Virus record (IMG/VR): IMGVR_UViG_3300044960_000297
Span: 1-40,355 of that record
Length of the DNA stretch: 40,355 nucleotides
From: a virus
Strand: one strand, 5' to 3'
The position numbers and the translations under genes were made by a program. The stretch's first letter is position 1. The number at the start of each line of letters is the position of its first letter. Shown here one piece after another: positions 1 to 5,036 of this stretch. The notes under the pieces are model-generated. The model saw only the letters and a program-made list of their open reading frames with translations. It did not search any database and was not told where the DNA came from.

Positions 1-113
1 CAGTATGTTCGCCGTTGTGGTTAACGACTCCGATACGTTTGCTGTTGTGGTTAACGACTCCGATACGTTTGCTGTTGTGGTTAACGACTCCGATACGTTT
101 GCTGTTGTGGTTA
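1..113. repeat. Left copy of terminal direct repeat
   Basis: Bases 1-113 are identical to 40241-40353; the match breaks at base 114 (G here, A at 40354). This shows that the contig closes on itself or carries a terminal redundancy. The repeat is a 20-base lead-in followed by three copies of a 30-bp unit (21-50, 51-80, 81-110). Each unit contains CGATACGTTT and GTTAAC across its joins. The left copy leaves the array after three units, while the right copy is still inside a fourth when the window ends, so copy number differs or assembly collapsed the array. Confidence 0.9.
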
Positions 114-255
114 GCGGCGGGCCATTCCACCACCGCAACGATCCCTTCATGCTGCAACCGTAACGATACGCCAGTGTGGCGCTAAAAGCCGCAGAATTCC
201 TACATCGTTCCGGCCGCGTATTATTCTTCGTTGGCAACTAGCAACGAAATCTCCC

Positions 256-342
256 CCCACATAAAATCCAAAGCCCACATAAAATCCAAAGCCCACATAA
301 AATCCAAAGCCCACATAAAATCCAAAGCCCACATAAAATCCA
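256..342. repeat. 18-bp tandem repeat array (about 4.8 copies)
   Basis: The unit CCCACATAAAATCCAAAG is repeated without interruption; the fifth copy is partial. The core ACATAAAATCCAA occurs once more, alone, near 653-666. Because 18 is a multiple of three, all frames stay open across it and give spurious repetitive ORFs. No spacers separate the units, so this is not a CRISPR array. The function is unknown; a role as protein-binding array in the junction region is inference. Confidence 0.9.
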
Positions 343-495
343 TTCCGGCTACGAAATTCCGCGCACAGAAATTCGGCAAGCGTAATTATCGAGCGCAGGC
401 CCGGCGGCGCGCGCTGCTGTTCGGGGCACAGAATATTCCGGCGGCGAAACTGTCGTAGGAATGGAATCCCACAGGCCCCCCGACCCCGGGTTTTT

Positions 496-518
496 GGTGG
501 AGCCCCTCGGGCTCCACC
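496..518. other. Perfect 10-bp hairpin with 3-base loop
   Basis: GGTGGAGCCC and GGGCTCCACC form a perfect stem around CTC. A run of five T precedes it on the plus strand and none follows, so it is not a normal rho-independent terminator in either direction. It lies in the non-coding junction region between two repeat arrays. A structural role in DNA or RNA is possible but not shown. Confidence 0.6.
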
Positions 519-550
519 CTAATTCCCCCAAAATAATTGCTCTCGCGTGC

Positions 551-632
551 GCGCGATGGGGCCGAAAAATGCCAAAACAGGTCCCGCAGACGCGCGATGG
601 GGCCGAAAAACGCCAAAACAGGTCCCGCAGGC
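551..632. repeat. 41-bp direct duplication
   Basis: Two adjacent copies of a 41-bp unit (551-591 and 592-632) differ at only two visible positions. Each contains GGGGCCGAAAAA and CCAAAACAGGTCCCGCAG. They belong to the same repeat-rich non-coding stretch and I see no coding support in them. Confidence 0.85.
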
Positions 633-740
633 ACGAAAATTCGCCGCCAGGACACATAAAATCCAATCCAGAAATCGATTTTCACCGGGAGACGGCAATT
701 TATTCCGGCAGAAAAATTAATTTGCCGGCGAAAATTCCCC

Positions 741-938
741 GGGACCCCCGAAAACTCCCCAGGGACCCCCGAAAACTCCCCAGGGACCCCCGAAAACTCC
801 CCAGGGATCCCCGAAAATTCCCCGGGACCCCCGAAAACTCCCCAGGGACCCCCGAAAACTCCCCAGGGATCCCCGAAAATTCCCCGGGACCCCCGAAAAC
901 TCCCCAGGGATCCCCGAAAACTCCCCAGGGACCCCCGG
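741..938. repeat. 20/21-bp tandem array, nine units plus a part
   Basis: The units have the form GGGAYCCCCGAAAAYTCCCC, with or without a trailing A, so the period alternates between 21 and 20 bp. Units with GGATCCCC and ATTCCCC alternate irregularly with units with GGACCCCC and ACTCCCC. A half unit (CGAAAATTCCCC) precedes at 729-740. The period change means frames are not preserved, which argues against a repetitive protein. T7 carries short repeat arrays next to its terminal repeats, so a role in packaging or end processing is a reasonable analogy but unproved. Confidence 0.9.
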
Positions 939-1045
939 GCTGAGCCGCCGCAGAACCCACCGCCAGACCCCGGCCTCACGCTTCTGTGACCAGCCGGCGG
1001 AAGCAGAACCAAGGAATTTCAATGCTTTAGCCTTCTGACCCGGGC

Positions 1046-1074
1046 TTGACTTTTTCTGAATTTTATGCTAGAGC
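1046..1074 (+). promoter_or_regulatory. Candidate extended -10 promoter
   Basis: TTGACT at 1046-1051 is followed after 17 bases by TAGAGC at 1069-1074, preceded by TGC, which gives an extended -10 element (TGCTAGAG). The -35 is good and the -10 poor. Transcription would enter the two hairpins at 1078-1126 at once. No gene start is nearby, the nearest being at 1341. Confidence 0.35.
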
Positions 1075-1077
1075 GAA

Positions 1078-1126
1078 GCCGCTTTATGCGGCGAACGGCG
1101 ACCCTCCCTCTAGGGAGGGGGTCGCC
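1078..1126 (+). other. Two tandem hairpins in a possible leader
   Basis: Stem one is GCCGC / GCGGC (1078-1082 with 1088-1092). Stem two is much stronger: GGCGA and CCCTCCC pair with GGGAGGG and TCGCC (1097-1126, loop TCTA, two unpaired G on the 3' side). No T-run follows, so it is not a classical terminator. If the promoter at 1046-1074 works, these hairpins form the first transcribed bases. They could be an RNA-stabilising leader, a small RNA or a processing site. Confidence 0.5.
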
Positions 1127-1285
1127 GGGACGCAGTAAAGCGACATCGCTCTACGTGGTGTATATCAATCTCTCGGTCATTCATATACCCTCACTAGCGC
1201 TACAGACCGTGCCCGATTCGATGCGGGGTTATCCGGGGTTTGTCATTCAGTCTTGGGTTACCCTCAGTGTATCAGTCTTGCCCGA

Positions 1286-1314
1286 TTGACGCATAGGGAT
1301 TGTCCCTATATAGT
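1286..1314 (+). promoter_or_regulatory. Strong sigma70-like promoter with operator-like inverted repeat
   Basis: TTGACG (1286-1291) and TATAGT (1309-1314) are spaced by exactly 17 bases, each matching five of six consensus positions. The spacer is almost filled by a perfect inverted repeat, ATAGGGA TTG TCCCTAT (1293-1309). A start near 1321 would give a leader of about 20 bases before the ribosome-binding site of the gene at 1341. This is the best promoter in the window and probably drives the rightward lysis and structural operon. The inverted repeat is placed to let a repressor block RNA polymerase. Confidence 0.75.
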
Positions 1315-1340
1315 CCGGCGAAATTCCGCACGGAGGGAAA

Positions 1341-1955
1341 ATGAGCATCCACGACGGTTTCTATCGGCTGGCCGGCGAGCCGGTGGTCGGCATGAATTTA
1401 TGTCCGCCCGACTGCCCCGGGGCGTGCGTGCTGGAAGAGGCGCGGGACCACTTTTCGATTTTCCACCGCCGCCCGACCAAGGTGCTGGTGTGGCGGCTGA
1501 CCTGCGCTGAGTGCGGCGACGTGTTCCGTCTTACGACGGGACCGCGCGATGTGAGGATCGGCCCCCGGTGCCGCGCCTGCTACCACGCTTCGCGCAACGA
1601 CACTCTCCATGATCTCGTGGTGTCGACGCAGAGGCGGTGCGTCGAGGCTGGCGGGCCGTTCACCTTCGCCGTATTCAAGGACGAGGCCCGGCTCACTTGT
1701 GGCCGGGTGCCGGTGACGCGGCAGCATTTCGAGGGCGCTTTCGTGGTCGAGCGGCCGGCCCGGTCCATCTACCGGCTTCGCCGTCCGACGCCGGCTGAGA
1801 TCGATGTGCTGATGGAGGGCTCCCTGCGCCGGGGGCGGCTGCGTGCCGCTGCGCAGACCCCCAAGGCGGAGCCGCCGGTCGACGAATTGCACGCGCTCAG
1901 GCGCAAGGTCGAGGAATTGGAGAAAGCGCTTGCGTCCCTCCGCCGGGACGTGTAA
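1341..1955 (+). CDS. Cysteine-rich putative zinc-binding protein with C-terminal coiled coil
   Basis: This is a 204-residue protein of unknown function. A clear ribosome-binding site (GGAGGG) precedes the ATG, and it is the first gene after the strong promoter at 1286-1314. An N-terminal stretch has CPPDCPGAC near residues 21-29. A second pair of motifs, CAEC and CRAC near residues 55-80, looks like a four-cysteine zinc ribbon. The last 30 residues (DELHALRRKVEELEKAL and on) form a heptad-like coiled coil. A zinc ribbon plus a dimerising helix fits a nucleic-acid-binding or regulatory protein, but no family was recognised. Confidence 0.75.
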   Translation: MSIHDGFYRLAGEPVVGMNLCPPDCPGACVLEEARDHFSIFHRRPTKVLVWRLTCAECGDVFRLTTGPRDVRIGPRCRACYHASRNDTLHDLVVSTQRRCVEAGGPFTFAVFKDEARLTCGRVPVTRQHFEGAFVVERPARSIYRLRRPTPAEIDVLMEGSLRRGRLRAAAQTPKAEPPVDELHALRRKVEELEKALASLRRDV

Positions 1956-1982
1956 TGTAGCAAAACTTTATGGAGGACGGAC

Positions 1983-2333
1983 ATGGACGGATGGATGCTG
2001 CCAGGGGATGAACGGCCGGAGGGGTTTGACGCCCTGGCGGGGCCTCTGCGTCGGTTCAACGCCGCGCTGGCGGAGGTTGTGGCCAGCGGTGCGCCGGGTT
2101 CGATCCGTCTCGATCATTTTGCGGTCGAGGACGGGGAGGAGGGGCCTGTCATTCTCACCTTCGATGGCGGGGCCGAAGAGGATTGGGCCGATGTCGTGAA
2201 GGAGGCCAGGGAGGCGGCTGTTGCGCTCAATGCCGCCGTCCGTGCTGTCGAGGCGCGGGGCAGCTATGTCACGCTGGCGATGGCGGCTGGCCGGCTGTAT
2301 CTTCAAGCGGTCTCACCCCGGTATGGAGGCTGA
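1983..2333 (+). CDS. Hypothetical protein, 116 aa
   Basis: GGAGG lies just upstream of the ATG at 1983. The product is acidic in the middle (DHFAVEDGEEGPVILTFDGG) and alanine-rich and helical towards the end. I recognise no family. It sits between the zinc-ribbon gene and the endolysin, and its TGA at 2331-2333 is one base before the endolysin ATG, so the two are probably translationally coupled. A small phage structural or lysis-timing role is conceivable but nothing in the residues shows it. Confidence 0.7.
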   Translation: MDGWMLPGDERPEGFDALAGPLRRFNAALAEVVASGAPGSIRLDHFAVEDGEEGPVILTFDGGAEEDWADVVKEAREAAVALNAAVRAVEARGSYVTLAMAAGRLYLQAVSPRYGG

Positions 2334-2334
2334 C

Positions 2335-3012
2335 ATGTCGAATGCGGTGCTGCGCGTGTCGGAAGAGGGCATCGCCCTCATCAAGCGCTGGGAGGGTCTG
2401 CGTCTCACGGCGTATGAGTGTGCCGGGGGCAAGTGGACCATCGGCTATGGCCATACCAGGAACGCCAAGCCGGGCATGGCAATTTCGGAGGCGGTGGCGG
2501 ACAAGCTTCTGCGGCAGGACCTTGACGAGGTGGAACGGGCCGTCCGTTCGAAGGTTCTGGTGCCGCTCTCGCAGCATCAGTTTGATGCACTGGTGTCGTT
2601 CGTGTTCAATGTCGGCGCGGCGGCTTTCGAGCGGAGCACCCTCCTCAAGAAGCTCAATGCCGGGCGCTATGACGAGGTGCCCGGTGAGTTGATGAAGTGG
2701 GTATATGCCCAGGGCAAGCGCCTGGATGGGCTCGTCAACCGCAGGGCGGCCGAGGCCGGTCTCTGGGCACGCGGGTCTTTTGTGGCCGGCCGCGATGTCG
2801 AGGCCGATGTCCGGCCGGCTTCTGTCGGCGCTGCGGTCGCGACTGACACAGGCAAGGGCACTCTGGTGGCCTCTCTTGCCGGTCTGGTGGCGGCGCTGTC
2901 GCAGGCGCAGCCGGTTGTCGAGGCGCTCGGCCGTCTGCCGTGGCAGGTTGCGGTGGCGCTGGTGGTCGCGTCTGCGGCCGCTGTCATCGTCTGGCGCTGG
3001 AAGCGGGAGTAG
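2335..3012 (+). CDS. Endolysin, GH24 (T4/P21-type) lysozyme with C-terminal membrane segment
   Basis: A 225-residue muramidase that cleaves the glycan strands of peptidoglycan at lysis. The GH24 signature E-x8-(D/C)-x5-T is intact as E20, C29 and T35, within WEGLRLTAYEC and GKWTIGYGHT. Cysteine occupies the usual aspartate position, a known variant of this family. Further family features follow, including LSQHQFDALVSFVFNVG. Start 2335 is preferred because GGAGG lies at 2324-2328. The unusual part is the C-terminus: after the catalytic domain come an alanine/valine stretch and a hydrophobic segment (VAVALVVASAAAVIVW) ending in WKRE, which looks like a tail anchor. The N-terminus shows no clear signal or SAR segment. 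Confidence 0.92.
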   Translation: MSNAVLRVSEEGIALIKRWEGLRLTAYECAGGKWTIGYGHTRNAKPGMAISEAVADKLLRQDLDEVERAVRSKVLVPLSQHQFDALVSFVFNVGAAAFERSTLLKKLNAGRYDEVPGELMKWVYAQGKRLDGLVNRRAAEAGLWARGSFVAGRDVEADVRPASVGAAVATDTGKGTLVASLAGLVAALSQAQPVVEALGRLPWQVAVALVVASAAAVIVWRWKRE

Positions 3013-3016
3013 CCCG

Positions 3017-3298
3017 GTGGAAAACCAGGACATTCTTGAAGTCCTCCGCACGATCTGGGCTTGCCGCCGCTGTTCCTGTCCGGCGTGCGGGCGGGGCGGT
3101 TATGGCGAATTGCACGATCATGTCTGCACCGGTGGGAAAGGCTGCGTGAATGCGCCCAAGAGGCTGCTCTCGTTCGCGCGTAGGGCGTCTTCGGCGGCGT
3201 GGCATGCGGCGGAAGAGATCAAGACGCTGCGGGCACGTCTTGCCGAGGCGGAACAGCAGATCGGGCGGCTTACTGGCATGGACTATGACGCGCCATGA
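3017..3298 (+). CDS. Small cysteine-rich protein, 93 aa
   Basis: It starts at a GTG with GGGAG eight bases upstream and ends by overlapping the ATG of the next gene (ATGA). The product has CRRCSCPAC near residues 16-24, then a histidine and further cysteines (ELHDHVCTGGKGC). This is consistent with a zinc finger. The C-terminal 40 residues (AAEEIKTLRARLAEAEQQIGRL) form a coiled coil. No family was recognised. It sits between endolysin and membrane genes, so a role in lysis or a moron function is possible. Confidence 0.7.
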   Translation: MENQDILEVLRTIWACRRCSCPACGRGGYGELHDHVCTGGKGCVNAPKRLLSFARRASSAAWHAAEEIKTLRARLAEAEQQIGRLTGMDYDAP

Positions 3299-3399
3299 AA
3301 GAGGACCTGTGGGTTAGTCTGGCGTTCAGGCTCTGCTTCTCGCTCTACTTCATCGTCATGACCGCAGCGCTGGCGGTGCTGGTGCTCGGTTTCTTCTAG
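3295..3399 (+). CDS. 34-aa single-pass membrane peptide
   Basis: The ATG at 3295 overlaps the stop of the gene before it and the frame ends at TAG 3397-3399. The peptide begins MKEDLWVSLAFRLC and is otherwise almost wholly hydrophobic (FSLYFIVMTAALAVLVLGFF). It is one transmembrane helix with charged residues only at the N-terminus. Size, topology and position between endolysin and spanins make it a candidate pinholin or holin-like peptide. The smallest known holins are longer, so this is tentative. Confidence 0.6.
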   Translation: MKEDLWVSLAFRLCFSLYFIVMTAALAVLVLGFF

Positions 3400-3410
3400 G
3401 GAGAAAAGTC

Positions 3411-3827
3411 ATGTTCGAATGGCCTAGCTATGATGATCTCTTTGGCGGCCGGCAGCGCCGGGTCAAGACGTTCCGCCGTGTGGCGCTCGTGGTTGCGGTT
3501 GTTGCGGTTGCGGGTGCTCTGCTGGCGGCCGGCCTGAGCCGCGCTAGGGCGCACACCGCTCCGAGCGGCTGGGCGTATGATACTGAGTGCTGTTCCACCC
3601 GGGATTGCGCTCCTGCTGCGCCTGGAACGGTGAACGAGGTGCGCGGCGGGTATGAGATCGTGCTCCGGCCCGGTAGCCACCCCTCTGCGCGTTCCGTGGT
3701 TGTCCGGGATTTCGTTCCCCATGGTGATCCCAGGATCAGGCCCAGCGGGGATGAATACCGCCACGTGTGCGTCATTCCGGGTTCGCAGCGTGTCCTGTGT
3801 CTCTATGTCCCGCCCGGCGGTGTGTGA
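3411..3827 (+). CDS. Membrane-anchored cysteine-rich protein of the lysis cassette
   Basis: A 138-residue protein with a short cytoplasmic head, one strong transmembrane segment at about residues 24-42 (VALVVAVVAVAGALLAAGL), then an exported domain. That domain has five cysteines, notably ECCSTRDC, and the motifs GWAYDTECC, GGYEIVLRPG and DEYRHVCVIPG. This pattern recurs in unnamed proteins of alphaproteobacteria and their phages, to my recollection. AGAAAAG-type spacing and the ATG at 3411 fit the start. Its stop overlaps the next ATG (TGATG). It may act in the periplasm at lysis or in superinfection exclusion; this is not established. Confidence 0.75.
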   Translation: MFEWPSYDDLFGGRQRRVKTFRRVALVVAVVAVAGALLAAGLSRARAHTAPSGWAYDTECCSTRDCAPAAPGTVNEVRGGYEIVLRPGSHPSARSVVVRDFVPHGDPRIRPSGDEYRHVCVIPGSQRVLCLYVPPGGV

Positions 3828-4051
3828 TGTTCGGCATGCTGTTCGGCCGGCTGTGGGGCATGCTGGCGGCCATGGGGGCCGTGCTGGTGGCTGCGCTTGG
3901 CATCTATCTGCGTGGTCGCAGTGATGCCAAGCGCGCTGCGGAGATCGCGGCGCGGCGCGCTGAGGATGAAAGGAGGAAGAAGGCGGATGAAGCGGCTCGT
4001 GACTATCGCTCTGATGACCTTGTTGACCGCTTGCGCCGGGGCGGGTTCTGA
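3827..4051 (+). CDS. Rz-like inner-membrane spanin (i-spanin)
   Basis: A 74-residue protein with an N-terminal transmembrane helix (about residues 10-28) followed by a highly charged, coiled-coil periplasmic region (DAKRAAEIAARRAEDERRKK). This is the topology of an i-spanin, which links with an outer-membrane lipoprotein to fuse the two membranes at the end of lysis. Its start overlaps the stop of the previous gene. The next gene begins inside it in another frame, the classic nested Rz/Rz1 arrangement. It is short for the class but the architecture is clear. Confidence 0.8.
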   Translation: MFGMLFGRLWGMLAAMGAVLVAALGIYLRGRSDAKRAAEIAARRAEDERRKKADEAARDYRSDDLVDRLRRGGF

Positions 4052-4208
4052 GGTTAGGCCTGCTGTGTGCGACTGGTTGCGCGCCTATTCGCGCGATTTT
4101 CAGGCGCGCGCAGCGGGCGAGTTGGAGGCCCTCAAGACCCCTTCGGCCCTGCGGACCATGATCGAGGACTACGGAGAGCTTCGCGCGCGTATCCGGGCCA
4201 TCTGCTAG
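3987..4208 (+). CDS. Rz1-like outer-membrane spanin lipoprotein (o-spanin)
   Basis: A 73-residue lipoprotein. The signal peptide is MKRLVTIALMTLLTAC with lipobox LTAC, so Cys16 would be lipidated and the mature protein has about 58 residues. AGGAGG at 3971-3976 lies inside the upstream gene and sets the start at 3987. The first 65 bases overlap the i-spanin gene in another reading frame. The mature part is helical and ends in IRAIC, similar in style to small Rz1-like proteins of podoviruses. It should pair with the product of 3827-4051. Confidence 0.8.
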   Translation: MKRLVTIALMTLLTACAGAGSEVRPAVCDWLRAYSRDFQARAAGELEALKTPSALRTMIEDYGELRARIRAIC

Positions 4209-4227
4209 GGACTCGCGCTTATTGCTT

Positions 4228-4791
4228 TCAGTCACCGTAGGCGACCTTGGCAACATTCGGAAGTGGCCCGCCATGACTAGCCCGAGCGGATGCCCGGACC
4301 CCGCCACGCACGGCAGAGCTTCGCTTTCGCCGGATCGCGCCGGCCGGTTCGGGCAACGCTTGCCCTACCGGGGCGGCTTGCGCCGCCCTCGCGCCGCCGA
4401 GGATCACCCTCGCGGCGGCCACGTCGTGGTCGTGGACCGTCCCGCAGCCATCACAGGCCCACTCCCGCACGGAGAGGGGCGATCTCGCGCCGACGTGGCC
4501 GCAGTCCGGGCAGACGCCCGTGCTGCGCGCGAAGCGGTCGTGGACATGCCACGACCTCCCCGCCCATTCAGCCTTGTAGCGAAGGATGCGGAGCATCCCG
4601 CCCAACCCGGCATCGGCCAGAGAACCAGCCATTCGGGTTCGCATCATGCCGCGAAGGCTCAAGTCCTCCACGGCGAAACCTTCGTAGGTGTCTACAAGCT
4701 TGCGCGTGACCTTGTGGATGTAGTCGCGCTGGGCAGCGCCCTTGCTCTTGGCGCAGTCCTTGAGGGCGCGGTCGAGACGCTGGACCGTCAT
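4228..4791 (-). pseudogene. Truncated TnpB/OrfB (IS200/IS605-type) nuclease, C-terminal half
   Basis: 187 residues from the ATG at 4791; full TnpB proteins have roughly 350-400. Seen in order: AAQRDYIHKVTRKLVDTYEG, then FAVEDLSLRGM (RuvC-II glutamate), then LADAGLGGMLRILRYKAEW. These are followed by a zinc finger (CPDCGH, CDGCGT) and HDHDVAAARVIL (RuvC-III aspartate). The N-terminal half with the RuvC-I aspartate and the RNA-binding region is missing, so RNA-guided cleavage is not expected. The ATG overlaps the TGA of the IS1595 fragment (ATGA). A remnant is most likely; a domesticated small protein cannot be excluded because the frame is intact. Confidence 0.85.
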
Positions 4792-4943
4792 CTGCGCCGC
4801 CCGGCGCGGCCTTCGACGGGGATGGCCTCGTTGATGCTCCCGCAGCGGTCGCACACGGGGCCATCCGGCCAGCGCACGCTCTCAAGGTGCGCGCGGCAGG
4901 CTTCGTCGGTGGCGAACTTCCGCATGAAGGAGCGAAGCTTCAT
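4788..4943 (-). pseudogene. IS1595-family transposase N-terminal zinc-ribbon fragment
   Basis: From ATG 4943 to TGA 4788 this encodes 51 residues. The portion ACRAHLESVRWPDGPVC and DRCGS matches the start of IS1595-family transposases, where a zinc ribbon (CxxC) follows the phrase 'LRWP(N/D)G'. The second CxxC and the whole catalytic DDE domain are missing: the frame runs out of homology after about residue 40 and stops at a join with the TnpB fragment. The fragment is below the size at which function is expected. It identifies the right part of the insertion as IS1595-derived. Confidence 0.7.
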
Positions 4944-5036
4944 AGGGCTTTAGTAGCGAATCCCATGATCGAAAGCAATAGGAACCACATGAATTGGTCG
5001 CTTTACGGCGGATCGCAAAGCAGCTAGAAAAAGAGG

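Larger units (their letters stand above)
114..1340. other. Long non-coding repeat-rich region (left side of junction)
   Basis: No convincing gene is seen here. Open frames exist on both strands but are made of repeats and lack ribosome-binding sites and normal composition. The stretch holds the 18-bp array, a 10-bp hairpin, a 41-bp duplication, the 20/21-bp array, two tandem hairpins and two promoter candidates. With 40037-40355 across the junction it forms about 1.65 kb between divergent operons. That is where an origin, packaging site or end-processing site would be expected. Confidence 0.75.
4220..4980. mobile_element. Decayed insertion flanked by 10-bp inverted repeats
   Basis: TATTGCTTTC at 4220-4229 is inverted as GAAAGCAATA at 4971-4980. 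Between them lie two minus-strand transposase fragments of different families: an IS1595-like zinc ribbon next to the right repeat and a TnpB/OrfB C-terminal half towards the left. No target duplication is evident. The element sits exactly between the lysis cassette and the terminase gene. The inverted repeats are short, so the borders are tentative; the foreign content is clear. Confidence 0.6.

Noticed and set aside
256-938. CRISPR-like appearance of the repeat arrays
   Set aside because: Units are contiguous with no unique spacers of constant length and no cas genes are present.
147-1022. Several repetitive open frames on both strands encoding GFYV-, HIKSKA-, GSLGSFR- and GEFSG-like peptide repeats
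   Set aside because: They are direct by-products of the 18-bp and 20/21-bp arrays, open in several frames at once, without ribosome sites, and the changing period breaks any single frame logic.
4228-4791. Active RNA-guided nuclease or nuclease-dead TnpB-like repressor
   Set aside because: The N-terminal half, which binds the guide RNA and supplies the first catalytic aspartate, is absent, so neither guided cleavage nor guided repression is expected.
4222-4953. Plus-strand open frames of 139-243 codons across the insertion
   Set aside because: They mirror the minus-strand TnpB fragment, whose motifs are unmistakable, and have no own features.
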